Assembly (NCBI RefSeq): GCF_963669205.1 | Contig: NZ_OY769915.1 | Span: forward strand, 3,446,001 to 3,510,000 | Origin: an uncultured Roseibium sp. | GTDB taxonomy: Bacteria; Pseudomonadota; Alphaproteobacteria; Rhizobiales; Stappiaceae | Length of the DNA: 64,000 nt | Direction: 5' to 3' | Notes under the pieces: model-generated | What the model was told of the DNA's origin: nothing | The model's database searches: none | Seen by the model: only the letters and a program-made list of their open reading frames with translations | In this document: piece after piece, positions 33,393 through 42,639 of the stretch | Position numbering within the stretch: the first letter of the stretch is position 1 | How the letters are laid out: every line of letters starts with the position of its first letter | Program-made: the position numbers and the translations under genes

Positions 33393-35405
33393 TCAGGAAA
33401 ACTCCATGATCACGGCATCGACCGCAAGACTGTCGCCGGGCGCAGCCTTGATTGCGGAGACGACACAATCGCGCTCGGCACGCAACACGTTCTCCATCTT
33501 CATTGCCTCAACGACCGCAAGCTGTTCGCCGGCCTTGATTTCCTGGCCCTCGGTGACGGCAATGGACACCACGAGACCGGGCATCGGACACAGCAGCATC
33601 TTGGATGTGTCCGGCGGCAGTTTCTCCGGCATCAGCGCGTCCAGTTCCGCGACCCGGGGCGTCATCACCTTGGCAAGGACCGAATAGCCCTGCCAGTCGA
33701 GGCGGTAACCGCCCGTAACCGCTCTGATCTGGACCGTGACGCTGTCGGAGCCGACCTTGCCGGACCAGAGGACATCTCCCGGGCTCCAGTCGGATTCGAC
33801 ACTCATGATCGGACCGTCGCCGATGGCGACATCCAGTTCCACGGGCGTACCTGGATATCCAGCGGCAATGCGGATCGGGACATAGGTCTTGTCGAGCTTG
33901 ACGACCCAGTCCTCCCGCATTTCACCGGAATGCGGACGCAGGCGCCCGGGCAGATGGTCCAGACGTTCGCGCCCCAGTGCTGCCATCGAAAGCGCCACGG
34001 CGGCGAGCACCGAATAGGCAGCGTCATCCGGGACCGCCGGCGAGAAACCGTCCGGGTATTCGTCCGCGATGAAGCTCGTCGCCAGTTCGCCGGAGCGCCA
34101 GCGCGGGTGGTTCATCAAGGCGGTCAGAAATGGAACATTGTGCTGGATTCCGTCGACATAAAACGCATCCAGAGCCGTGCTCATCGCGTCGATCGCCTGC
34201 GCGCGGCTCGGCGCGTGGGTGATCAGTTTCGCGATCATCGGATCGTAGAACATGGAGATCTCGGATCCCTCGACCACACCCGTGTCGTTGCGCACCGTAA
34301 CGCCTTCGCTTGCGACTTCCTCTGGCGGCTGGTATCGCACGAGCCGCCCTATGGACGGCAGGAAGTTGCGATAGGGATCTTCGGCATAGATCCTGCTTTC
34401 GACGGACCAGCCGGTCAGCTTGACGTCATCCTGGCCAATCGGGAGTTCTTCCCCGGCCGCGACCCGGATCATCTGCTCCACCAGATCGACACCGGTGATG
34501 AGTTCGGTGACCGGATGTTCCACTTGCAGGCGGGTGTTCATTTCAAGGAAGAAGAAGCTCTTGTCCTGACCGGCAACGAACTCGACCGTTCCGGCACTGT
34601 CATAGTCGACCGCCTTTGCCAGCGCGACCGCCTGCTCCCCCATTTTCCGCCGCGTTTCCTCGTCCAGAAGCGGTGACGGTGCTTCTTCGATGACCTTCTG
34701 GTTTCGGCGCTGGATCGAGCATTCCCGTTCACCGAGATAAATGGCGTTGCCGTGCTTGTCGCCGAGCACCTGGATCTCGATGTGGCGCGGGTTTTCGATG
34801 AACTTCTCCACGAACACGCGGTCATCGCCGAACGAAGAGGCAGCCTCCGACTTGGACCGGTCGTAGCCGTCGCGTACTTCGTCGGCGTTCCAGGCAATGC
34901 GCATGCCCTTTCCCCCGCCCCCGGCCGACGCCTTGATCATCACCGGATAGCCGATGTCCGCAGCGATCTCGACAGCCTGTTCCGCCGTTTCGATGACGCC
35001 GAGATATCCCGGAACGGTGCTGACCTTCGCATCGTTGGCGAATTTCTTGGATTCGATCTTGTCGCCCATCGCCTCAATGGCGCGCGGATTGGGGCCGATC
35101 CAGACAATGCCTTCCTTCTTGAGGGCCTCGGGAAAACTCGCGCGCTCGGAGAGAAAGCCGTAGCCAGGATGAACCGCTTCTGCGCCGGTCTGCTTGCAGG
35201 CGGCAATGATCTTGTCTGCAATCAGATAGGATTCGGCTGCCGCGGCGGGGCCGATGTGAACGGCTTCGTCAGCCATCTCGACATGCAACGCGTCCCGGTC
35301 CGCATCCGAGTAGACCGCGACGGTCTTGATCCCCATGCGGCGGGCGGTCTTCATGACCCTGCAGGCGATTTCACCCCTGTTGGCGACGAGAATTTTCGAG
35401 AACAT
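33393..35405 (-). CDS. pccA: Propionyl-CoA carboxylase alpha subunit (biotin carboxylase/BCCP)
   Basis: A 670-residue ATP- and biotin-dependent subunit carboxylating biotin. Biotin carboxylase N-domain (LVANRGEIACRVMKTARRMG), ATP-grasp (MIKASAGGGGKGMRIA), catalytic EMNTRLQVEHPVTE, a BT linker near 460-580, and a C-terminal biotinyl domain with VEAMKMENVL. The block VPGYLGVIE and VESRIYAEDPYRNFLPS are typical of propionyl- and not methylcrotonyl-CoA carboxylases. Makes methylmalonyl-CoA together with PccB, which is 1.2 kb away on the same strand. Confidence 0.95.
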   Translation of the reverse strand: MFSKILVANRGEIACRVMKTARRMGIKTVAVYSDADRDALHVEMADEAVHIGPAAAAESYLIADKIIAACKQTGAEAVHPGYGFLSERASFPEALKKEGIVWIGPNPRAIEAMGDKIESKKFANDAKVSTVPGYLGVIETAEQAVEIAADIGYPVMIKASAGGGGKGMRIAWNADEVRDGYDRSKSEAASSFGDDRVFVEKFIENPRHIEIQVLGDKHGNAIYLGERECSIQRRNQKVIEEAPSPLLDEETRRKMGEQAVALAKAVDYDSAGTVEFVAGQDKSFFFLEMNTRLQVEHPVTELITGVDLVEQMIRVAAGEELPIGQDDVKLTGWSVESRIYAEDPYRNFLPSIGRLVRYQPPEEVASEGVTVRNDTGVVEGSEISMFYDPMIAKLITHAPSRAQAIDAMSTALDAFYVDGIQHNVPFLTALMNHPRWRSGELATSFIADEYPDGFSPAVPDDAAYSVLAAVALSMAALGRERLDHLPGRLRPHSGEMREDWVVKLDKTYVPIRIAAGYPGTPVELDVAIGDGPIMSVESDWSPGDVLWSGKVGSDSVTVQIRAVTGGYRLDWQGYSVLAKVMTPRVAELDALMPEKLPPDTSKMLLCPMPGLVVSIAVTEGQEIKAGEQLAVVEAMKMENVLRAERDCVVSAIKAAPGDSLAVDAVIMEFS

Positions 35406-35550
35406 GCATTTCCACCCAACTGGATTGTTTCCATGTTTGTAGGCCCCGTGCCGCGGCGGCGCAACTTAGCCAAAGGGCGAGCGGTCTTTACCGGACGCCA
35501 CCAAACTTAACGCTAGGTAATCGACACAGCGCACGGATCTATTGTCAGCA

Positions 35551-35566
35551 TTACGTAAAGTTAAAG
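35551..35566. promoter_or_regulatory. TTACGTAA-type motif upstream of pccA
   Basis: TTACGTAAAGTTAAAG resembles the TTTACGTTAAAG sequence in front of the LiuR-like regulator. The match is short and the site is 146-161 bp upstream of pccA, so this is only a candidate shared operator. Confidence 0.2.
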
Positions 35567-35604
35567 GTTTTCCCTGATAATTTGACCAATAGTGGGGTAC
35601 CGGC

Positions 35605-36078
35605 ATGAAACGTCTCGTTGCATATTTCTTCCTGGCTCTGTTGACACCGATAGGTGCGCAGGCCGAAACAATCGGCAAATGGCATAGCGGTGATGTCAAC
35701 GGGTTCACGCGGTATTGGACCACCAACGATGTCGGATCGAATTTTGTGGTCTGGTGTCACCCGCAAAGACAGGTCAACGGCACGTTGCTGCATGTTGAGA
35801 TTGAGGGCAGGATGCCGCCGCCAAACAGCCGTGTGCGCGTGATCCTCGATTCCAGCGTTTTGGACGTGCCCGTCAACGAGCATGGCTATATCGGAACCGG
35901 ATGTCCGGCCTGCTCGGACAGCTTCGGATACATCTGGCACAAGATTCGCTCGTCCCGCACGCTGGCAGTCAAGTACCCTGACGATACGTATGCCGGTTTC
36001 TCGCTGAAGGGTGCGCTGAATGTGCTCCCAGGTAATGTCTGCCCGACCGACTGGGAAAAGAGAAGAGCCAACTCTTAG
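35605..36078 (+). CDS. Hypothetical secreted protein
   Basis: A 157-residue protein with a signal peptide (MKRLVAYFFLALLTPIGAQA). The mature part has four Cys (VVWCHP, GTGCPACSDS, GNVCPT) and no recognisable domain. GTGGGG precedes the ATG. It points opposite to pccA and pccB, between them. The neighbouring gene downstream is another small secreted protein. Function unknown. Confidence 0.6.
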   Translation: MKRLVAYFFLALLTPIGAQAETIGKWHSGDVNGFTRYWTTNDVGSNFVVWCHPQRQVNGTLLHVEIEGRMPPPNSRVRVILDSSVLDVPVNEHGYIGTGCPACSDSFGYIWHKIRSSRTLAVKYPDDTYAGFSLKGALNVLPGNVCPTDWEKRRANS

Positions 36079-36265
36079 CTGCACCACAGGACCCTCCTGG
36101 CACGAAACGCCGAAACGGAGTGCCGTCTGCCGACCGTACCTGACGCTGGTGCATCAGGGCGTTAAATGGCATTTTGTGTGCCGACGGTCACACTGGCTTC
36201 AATCCGGCTGCCGCAATATGCGGGTTGAACGGACCATGAGACGCCAGTCACCAATGGAGGCAGAT

Positions 36266-36580
36266 ATGAACAATCGTCGTCTTGCAATCGCAGCCGTCTT
36301 GCTCGGCAGCATTTTCTGGACGTCAGCCGCACAGGCGCGACCGGACCTGCGCCAGATGAGCTGCCGCCAGGCCCAGAACATGGTCAAGCAGCACGGCTCT
36401 GTCGTCTTCACGACAGGCCGCTACACCTACTCCATGTTCGTCTCGAACCGCAGCTTCTGCGACTATAATCAGGAACTGTTCGTCCAGTACGGACCGACCA
36501 AGGACAACCGCAAATGTCCGGTCGCCTACGAATGCAGGGAACCGCTCTTTCCGCGTGGTGGTTTCAACCGCTGGGACTGA
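36266..36580 (+). CDS. Small secreted cysteine-containing protein conserved in Rhizobiales
   Basis: A 104-residue protein with signal peptide MNNRRLAIAAVLLGSIFWTS (cleavage after AQA) and a mature part RPDLRQMSCRQAQNMVKQHG ... NRSFCDYNQ ... NRKCPVAYECRE with four Cys. Similar small proteins are common in rhizobia. GGAGG ends five bases before the start, which settles it at 36266 over longer upstream frames. Unknown function. Confidence 0.7.
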   Translation: MNNRRLAIAAVLLGSIFWTSAAQARPDLRQMSCRQAQNMVKQHGSVVFTTGRYTYSMFVSNRSFCDYNQELFVQYGPTKDNRKCPVAYECREPLFPRGGFNRWD

Positions 36581-36587
36581 GCCGTTC

Positions 36588-36608
36588 CGGGCCGGCATGC
36601 CCGGCCCG
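36588..36608. terminator. GC-rich hairpin between convergent genes
   Basis: CGGGCCGG and CCGGCCCG form an 8-bp stem with loop CATGC between the stop of the small secreted gene (36580) and the stop of pccB (36625). There is no T run, so it may be an inefficient terminator or a transcript stabiliser. Confidence 0.4.
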
Positions 36609-36624
36609 CTTCGCAATCACCATG

Positions 36625-38157
36625 TCAGAGCGGAATATTGTCGTGTTTCTTCCAGGGCAGATCCGCCTGTTTTGACCTGAGCAATGCCAGCGCCCTAGCG
36701 ACGCGGCGCCGGGTGGAATGGGGCCTGATCACATCGTCGATATAGCCGCGCTCGGCGGCGACGAACGGGTTTGCAAAACGGTCTTCGTAGTCTTTTGTGC
36801 GTTTTGCGATCTTGTCCGGGTCGCCCAGTTCGGTGCGATAGAGGATCTCGACCGCTCCCTTGGCGCCCATGACCGCGATTTCCGCACTCGGCCACGCGTA
36901 ATTAATATCGCCGCGAATGTGTTTCGAACTCATCACGTCGTAGGCGCCGCCATAAGCCTTGCGGGTGATCACCGTGATTTTGGGAACGGTTGCTTCGGCA
37001 TAGGCAAACAGCAGCTTCGCCCCGTGCTTGATCAGCCCGCCATATTCCTGCGCCGTGCCGGGCAGGAAGCCCGGAACGTCGACAAACGTGACAATCGGAA
37101 TGTTAAAGCAGTCGCAGAACCGGACGAAGCGCGCCGCCTTGCGGCTCGCATCCGAATCCAGAACACCTGCGAGCACCATCGGCTGGTTGGCAACGATCCC
37201 CACGGAACGTCCCTCGATCCGGCCGAAGCCCGTCAGGATATTGCCGGCAAAGCCCTTCTGGATTTCGAAGAAATCGCCCTCATCGACCGTCTTCAGGACA
37301 AGCTCGCGCATGTCGTATGGCTTGTTCGGATTGTCCGGCACGAGCGTGTCGAGGCTTGTGTCGACCCGCTCCGGATCATCGTAATTCGTCAGTTCCGGAA
37401 GATCGGCCTGGTTGTTCATCGGCAGGAAATCGATGAGCCTGCGCATCTCCGACAGGGCTTCCACGTCGTTATCGAACGCGCCGTCGGCGATGGACGACTT
37501 TGTCGTGTGGATCGAGGCACCGCCCAACTCTTCGGCCGTGACCGTTTCATTGGTCACCGTTTTGACAACGTCCGGACCCGTGACGAACATGTAGGACGTG
37601 TCGCGCACCATGAAGATGAAATCGGTCATTGCCGGCGAATAGACGTCGCCGCCGGCGCAAGGCCCCATGATCAGCGAGATCTGGGGGATCACACCCGATG
37701 CAAGCACGTTGCGCTGGAACACTTCCCCATACCCGCCGAGCGCAGCCACACCTTCCTGGATGCGAGCACCGCCGGCATCGAAAAGACCGATGATCGGCGC
37801 GCGATTCTGCAGGGCCATGTCCTGGAGCTTGGTGATTTTCTCCGCATGCGCCTCGGAAAGCGATCCGCCGAAGACGGTGAAGTCCTTGGAAAACACGTAG
37901 ATGGTCCGGCCGTTGACTGTCCCCCATCCGGTGACCACCCCGTCGCCCGGAATGTGTTGCGCCTCCATGCCGAACTCGGTGCAGCGGTGCTGCTTGAACA
38001 TGTCGAATTCTTCAAACGAGCCCTCGTCCAGAAGAGCCTCGATACGCTCGCGAGCGGTGAGCTTGCCCTTCGAGTGCTGCGAGTCGATCCTGCGTTGACC
38101 ACCCCCGAGTCGGGCCGTCTCGCGGCGTTGTTCCAATTCGGCCAGCACTTCTTTCAT
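36625..38157 (-). CDS. pccB: Propionyl-CoA carboxylase beta subunit (carboxyltransferase)
   Basis: A 510-residue carboxyltransferase. The N-terminal MKEVLAELEQRRETARLGGG and GKLTARERIEALLDEGSFEE open the family, followed by the acyl-CoA-binding GGARIQEGVAALGGYGEVF and GPCAGGDVYSPAMTDF and the C-terminal carboxybiotin half with GFLPGTAQEYGG and KAYGGAYDVMSSK. The start at 38157 has GGAGG five bases before; the open frame extends to 38223. It makes methylmalonyl-CoA with PccA, used in valine, isoleucine and odd-chain fatty acid breakdown. Confidence 0.95.
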   Translation of the reverse strand: MKEVLAELEQRRETARLGGGQRRIDSQHSKGKLTARERIEALLDEGSFEEFDMFKQHRCTEFGMEAQHIPGDGVVTGWGTVNGRTIYVFSKDFTVFGGSLSEAHAEKITKLQDMALQNRAPIIGLFDAGGARIQEGVAALGGYGEVFQRNVLASGVIPQISLIMGPCAGGDVYSPAMTDFIFMVRDTSYMFVTGPDVVKTVTNETVTAEELGGASIHTTKSSIADGAFDNDVEALSEMRRLIDFLPMNNQADLPELTNYDDPERVDTSLDTLVPDNPNKPYDMRELVLKTVDEGDFFEIQKGFAGNILTGFGRIEGRSVGIVANQPMVLAGVLDSDASRKAARFVRFCDCFNIPIVTFVDVPGFLPGTAQEYGGLIKHGAKLLFAYAEATVPKITVITRKAYGGAYDVMSSKHIRGDINYAWPSAEIAVMGAKGAVEILYRTELGDPDKIAKRTKDYEDRFANPFVAAERGYIDDVIRPHSTRRRVARALALLRSKQADLPWKKHDNIPL

Positions 38158-38515
38158 CAGGTCCTCCCGGTCCGCGTTTCCATGAGGCCGTACCATGAAC
38201 CGTGCACAAGGCAAAGTCAGCATATGGGCTTAAGGAAGCCGCCAATGGCGCTTTTCGGCGCTGCCCGGACTTCGGGCTCTGCGCCGTGTTTCTCACAAGA
38301 ATGATACCGCGCAGGTCGGCACGACGAATACCCGGAGCGCATTGACGCAAATGGCGTTTCATCGTTCGCGGGCGCCCGGGCCCAGTCCGGAAGCCGTTTC
38401 CAGTCAGAGAAAAAGTTGCACATTTCGTAGGCAGCGAAGCCGAGATATTGTTCTTTGACACACTTCAGATTTTTGTCATGATTGCAAAACAAGCAGAACA
38501 GGCAAAGGGGAGGCA
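38158..38515. other. Divergent promoter region pccB / ATP-grasp operon
   Basis: 358 bp with no supported gene between pccB (minus) and the Anbu-type operon (plus). A TTGAC-like sequence (TTGACACACTTCAG) is at 38454-38468. No palindrome or RNA recognised. Confidence 0.4.
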
Positions 38516-39940
38516 ATGGCGGACGATCGGACTTTCTTCAACGAAATGCTCGACGATGCTGGTGGACCGCGATCACCATATGCAAGGCTCGCGACATGGC
38601 TCGAAGACAAACCCGCTAATTTCCTTACAAAAAAGAGCCGGGATGCGGAGACAATATTCCGCAGGCTCGGGATCACCTTCGCTGTTTACGGCGCAGAGGA
38701 GGCAACGGAACGGCTGATTCCGTTCGATCCCATCCCCCGCATCATTTCCGCGTCCGAGTGGCGCCGGCTGTCGGCCGGCATCGATCAGCGCGTGCGCGCG
38801 CTGAACGCGTTCATGCACGACATCTACCACCGTCAGGAAATCCTGCGGGCCGGGATCATTCCCGCGGACCTGATCCTCCAGAACGAGGCATTTCTGCCCG
38901 AGATGGCCGGCTTCACGCCGGCCCGCAAGGTCTATGCCCATATTATCGGGACGGATCTTGTCCGGGTATCGGAGAACGAATTCTACGTCCTGGAAGACAA
39001 CACCCGCACACCGAGCGGCGTCTCCTACATGATGGAAAACCGCGAAACGATGATGCGGCTTTTCCCCGAACTGTTCCAGACCCATGCCGTCGCGCCGGTC
39101 GAACAATATCCCGAACTCCTGCGCCGGACGCTGGAAAGCGTCGCACCAGATCCGTCCAAATCGGCGCAGACCATCGTCGTGCTGACACCCGGCATCTACA
39201 ATTCGGCCTATTTCGAACATGCGTTCCTAGCCGACTCCATGGGCGTGGAACTGGTGGAAGGCAGGGATCTTTTTGTCGATGCCGGCAAGGTCTTCATGCG
39301 GACCACCCGTGAACCCGAGCAGGTCGACGTGATCTACCGGCGTATCGACGATGCATTCCTGGATCCCCTCACCTTCAATGCGGGCAGCATGCTCGGTGTG
39401 CCGGGCCTGTTTGATGCCTACCGCGCCGGCAATGTCACGATCTGCAACGCCCCGGGCACCGGGATCGCCGACGACAAGGCCATCTACGCCTATGTTCCTG
39501 ACATCATCGAGTTCTACACCGGACAAAAGCCGATCCTCAACAACGTCCCCACCTGGAACTGCTCGCGCCCGGACGACCTTTCCTACGTTCTCGACAATCT
39601 CGAGGACATCGTCGTGAAGGAAGTTCACGGGTCTGGCGGCTACGGCATGCTGATCGGGCCGACGGCGTCCAAACGGGAGATTGCCGAGTTCCGGAAGGTT
39701 CTGGAGGCAACGCCGTCCAACTACATCGCCCAGCCTACCCTCGCCCTGTCCGCCTGCCCGACCCATGTCGCCTCCGGCGTCGCGCCAAGGCACGTGGATT
39801 TGCGGCCTTTCGTTCTGATCGGCGATCAGGTGCGGATCACGCCGGGCGGCCTGACCCGTGTAGCGCTCAAAAAAGGCTCACTTGTCGTCAATTCCAGTCA
39901 GGGCGGCGGCACGAAGGATACCTGGGTACTTGAGGACTGA
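38516..39940 (+). CDS. Circularly permuted ATP-grasp protein (DUF404/407)
   Basis: A 474-residue protein of the circularly permuted ATP-grasp family. Landmarks are NAFMHDIYHRQEIL, the DNTRTPSGVSYMMENRETMMR block, YRRIDDAFLDPLTFN and VVKEVHGSGGYGMLIGP with ATP-binding residues, ending in LVVNSSQGGGTKDTWV. Predicted amide-bond ligase acting on a peptide or carboxylate. First gene of a four-gene operon with alpha-E, transglutaminase and Anbu; the next gene starts 7 bp after its stop. A strong AGGGGAGG precedes the ATG. Confidence 0.92.
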   Translation: MADDRTFFNEMLDDAGGPRSPYARLATWLEDKPANFLTKKSRDAETIFRRLGITFAVYGAEEATERLIPFDPIPRIISASEWRRLSAGIDQRVRALNAFMHDIYHRQEILRAGIIPADLILQNEAFLPEMAGFTPARKVYAHIIGTDLVRVSENEFYVLEDNTRTPSGVSYMMENRETMMRLFPELFQTHAVAPVEQYPELLRRTLESVAPDPSKSAQTIVVLTPGIYNSAYFEHAFLADSMGVELVEGRDLFVDAGKVFMRTTREPEQVDVIYRRIDDAFLDPLTFNAGSMLGVPGLFDAYRAGNVTICNAPGTGIADDKAIYAYVPDIIEFYTGQKPILNNVPTWNCSRPDDLSYVLDNLEDIVVKEVHGSGGYGMLIGPTASKREIAEFRKVLEATPSNYIAQPTLALSACPTHVASGVAPRHVDLRPFVLIGDQVRITPGGLTRVALKKGSLVVNSSQGGGTKDTWVLED

Positions 39941-39946
39941 CAGCTG

Positions 39947-40897
39947 ATGCTCGGAAGAACTGCCTCTTCACTCTTTTGGATGTCCCGCTACCATGAGCGG
40001 GCTCAGAATGTCGCCCGTCTCCTGGAAGTCGCCTATCGCGGAGCCATCATATCCCATCGCGGACAGGAGCACGGCACGCACTGGACCTTTGCCTTGACCT
40101 GTTCGGGCTGTGAAAACGAATTCTTGGAAAAATACGATGAACTGGTGATTCGCAACATCGCGTTCTTCCTCCTGTTCTCGAAGGAAAATGCTGTCAGCGT
40201 GCGCAACAGCCTGGAACTGGCGCGCAACAATGCACGCGCGGTCCGCACCGGGATCACCGCCGAACTCTGGGAAGCGATCAACACCACTTGGATCGAGTTC
40301 ACCGAAGTCAATCCGCAGACCATAACCCAGGAAAGACTGCCGGACTTTCTCGCCTGGGTAAACCAGCGGGCACACCTTTTCCGCGGGGCTCTCCTGAACA
40401 CCGTGCTGCGCAACGACGGTTATTTCTTCTCCCAGATGGGCAATTTCGTCGAGCGCGCCGACAACACGGCGCGCATTTTGAACTCGCAGTACTGGTCGCT
40501 CCTGCCGGACAGCGACATCCTAGACGATGGCTCCATGGAAAAGTATCAATGGTCGGCGATCCTGAGGGCGCTGTCAGGCCGGCGAAGCTACCGCTTCGCC
40601 TATCCCAACGCGCGCCTGAAAGCCTTCAACATCGCCGAATTCCTGATCCTCAGGAAGGAAATGCCGCGGTCGCTCGCCCATTGTTACAACTGGATCGCGG
40701 ACACCGCGGAAGACCTGTCGCAATTCTACAGCTCACAGGAACCGAGCCTCGACATGGCAAAGGAAATCGCGCTGAGCCTTTCGGAAAAGCAGATGCGCGA
40801 AATCTACCAGGACGGACTTCACGAGTTCCTCGATGACTTCATCGGCCGGAACAACCAGTTCGCATTCGAACTGTCCAAGGATTACAACTTCTCCTGA
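39947..40897 (+). CDS. Alpha-E domain protein
   Basis: A 316-residue all-helical protein of the alpha-E family: MLGRTASSLFWMSRYHERAQNVARLLEV at the N-terminus, then GYFFSQMGNFVERADNTARIL in the middle and RKEMPRSLAHCYNWI. It has no catalytic motif and is usually found with circularly permuted ATP-grasp and transglutaminase genes as here. Probably a scaffold or accessory subunit of the ligase. Confidence 0.92.
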   Translation: MLGRTASSLFWMSRYHERAQNVARLLEVAYRGAIISHRGQEHGTHWTFALTCSGCENEFLEKYDELVIRNIAFFLLFSKENAVSVRNSLELARNNARAVRTGITAELWEAINTTWIEFTEVNPQTITQERLPDFLAWVNQRAHLFRGALLNTVLRNDGYFFSQMGNFVERADNTARILNSQYWSLLPDSDILDDGSMEKYQWSAILRALSGRRSYRFAYPNARLKAFNIAEFLILRKEMPRSLAHCYNWIADTAEDLSQFYSSQEPSLDMAKEIALSLSEKQMREIYQDGLHEFLDDFIGRNNQFAFELSKDYNFS

Positions 40898-40924
40898 CCG
40901 TACCAAACTTCAACCAGGTGCCGC

Positions 40925-41743
40925 ATGCAACTGACCGTCCGACATACCACTCGCTACCGCTATGACGCGCCGCTCGCCAACGCGATGCAGCAGATCCGTC
41001 TGACGCCGGAAAACGGGCCTGCACAAAAGGTGATCGAATGGACGATCGACGCGCCCGGCATTTCCCGCGCGACAACCTACAAGGACGCATTCGGAAACCG
41101 TGTTCACATGGTATCGCGGAGCGAACCGGTCGAGGACGTGGAAATCACCGCGACCGGCACCGTCGAGACAAGGGACACCAACGGCATCCTGGGTCATGAG
41201 CCGGACGCCAGCGTCCCGCCCCGGATCTATACGCGCATCACGCCATTGACACAGCCGAACCAGGCGATCAGAAGGCTGGCAGCGCATGCGGAAGACCCCG
41301 ACCGGATTGCCGGTTTCCATGCACTCATGCACGCAATCAGGGACAAGGTCGACTACAAGGTCGGCGTCACCGAAACCCACGCACCGGCGGCAGCGGCGCT
41401 GGCGGCCGGTGAAGGTGTTTGCCAGGACCATGCGCATATCTTCATCGCGGCCGCCCGCTCCGTCGGTGTCCCGGCGCGCTATGTCTCCGGATACCTGCTG
41501 CTGGAGGACGAACAGGCCTCCGAGGCCCACCATGCCTGGGCCGAAGTGCTGATCGACGGTCTGGGATGGACCGGCTTCGACGTCTCCAACGCGCAATGCC
41601 CCACCGACCGGTACATCAGGCTGACGGTTGGTCTCGATTCGCGGTCTGCCGCGCCGATCAGGGGCATACGCTTTGGCGGCCTTGAGGAAAACCTGCAGGT
41701 ACAGGTCGACGTGACCCAGGCGGTTTTTCAACAACAGCAGTAA
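40925..41743 (+). CDS. Transglutaminase-like protein
   Basis: A 272-residue protein with an N-terminal beta region (MQLTVRHTTRYRYDAPLANAMQQIRLTP) and a transglutaminase core with Cys-His-Asp: GEGVCQDHAHIFIAAARSVGVPARYVSGY for Cys, then HHAWAEVLIDGLGWTGFDVSN for His and Asp. In this operon type it is thought to act as a peptidase or cross-linker on the product of the ligase. It lies 28 bp after the alpha-E gene and 88 bp before Anbu. Confidence 0.92.
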   Translation: MQLTVRHTTRYRYDAPLANAMQQIRLTPENGPAQKVIEWTIDAPGISRATTYKDAFGNRVHMVSRSEPVEDVEITATGTVETRDTNGILGHEPDASVPPRIYTRITPLTQPNQAIRRLAAHAEDPDRIAGFHALMHAIRDKVDYKVGVTETHAPAAAALAAGEGVCQDHAHIFIAAARSVGVPARYVSGYLLLEDEQASEAHHAWAEVLIDGLGWTGFDVSNAQCPTDRYIRLTVGLDSRSAAPIRGIRFGGLEENLQVQVDVTQAVFQQQQ

Positions 41744-41831
41744 ACAACAGCAGTGATTGTCATTTTTCGGACGCCCAATCTTCGTTCAATATGCTAACAG
41801 AGCTGTGGGGAATGTCTGAGGGGCTCTTTGA

Positions 41832-42563
41832 ATGACATATTGTGTCGGCTTGAAACTGGACCGTGGGCTCGTGTTCGCTGCAGACACGCGCACCAATGCC
41901 GGTGTCGATAACATTGCGACCTACAAGAAGCTTCATATCTGGGAAGAACCCGGCGAGCGTGTCATCACGCTTCTGTCCGCAGGCAATCTCGCGGTAACCC
42001 AGGCGGTCGTCTCGCTCCTGAGCGAACACATTACCTCGGCCGAAAATGACCGGGCAACGCTGATGACCGCCAAGACCATGTTTCAGGTTGCCCGGCTCGT
42101 CGGCAGCGCCGTACGCGAGGTCAAGTCGATCGACGGCGAGGCACTGGCAACGAGCGCGGAAAACTTCTTCGTGACGTTCATTCTCGGCGGTCAGATCGAA
42201 GGCGAAGAGCCGCGCATGTTTCAGATCTACGCGGCCGGCAATTTCATCGAAGTCGGTGAAGACACCCCGTTCCTCCAGATCGGCGAGCATAAATACGGCA
42301 AGCCGATCCTGGATCGTGTGACGCGCGCCGACATGCGGCTCGGCGAGGCGGCCAAGCTGGTCCTCCTGTCCTTCGATTCCACCATCAGGTCGAACCTGTC
42401 CGTCGGCATGCCGATCGACATGCTGCTCTACAATAAGGACACCTTTTCGACCGACAGGCAGGTGCGGATCGAACAGGACGATCCGTATTTCCAGAAACTC
42501 TCGCACGGCTGGTCCGAGAAACTGCGCGCAGCCTTTGGCGAGATTGACGAATTCGACGTTTGA
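41832..42563 (+). CDS. Anbu, proteasome-like peptidase (20S/HslV superfamily)
   Basis: A 243-residue Ntn-hydrolase of the Anbu family. The N-terminus MTYCVGLKLDRGLVFAADTR places Thr2 as nucleophile after Met removal; the internal GLVFAADTRTNAGVDNI block and the later IGEHKYGKPILDRV are typical. It groups with 20S beta subunits and HslV but is a separate, helically arranged type. Operon partners (ATP-grasp, alpha-E, transglutaminase) are those known for Anbu in proteobacteria. A GAGGGG precedes the ATG. Confidence 0.92.
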   Translation: MTYCVGLKLDRGLVFAADTRTNAGVDNIATYKKLHIWEEPGERVITLLSAGNLAVTQAVVSLLSEHITSAENDRATLMTAKTMFQVARLVGSAVREVKSIDGEALATSAENFFVTFILGGQIEGEEPRMFQIYAAGNFIEVGEDTPFLQIGEHKYGKPILDRVTRADMRLGEAAKLVLLSFDSTIRSNLSVGMPIDMLLYNKDTFSTDRQVRIEQDDPYFQKLSHGWSEKLRAAFGEIDEFDV

Positions 42564-42639
42564 AGAGCGCCAAGGCGCCGTCAGAAAGGTGTCACAAACC
42601 GGCTTTAGAAGCGGACCGATTGACCCGGAGTAAGTCTTC

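Noticed and set aside
33201..34676. Open frame of 491 codons on the plus strand
   Set aside because: Antisense to pccA and partly inside element D; no domain-like sequence.
36718..38304. Open frame of 528 codons on the plus strand
   Set aside because: Antisense to pccB; low-information composition.
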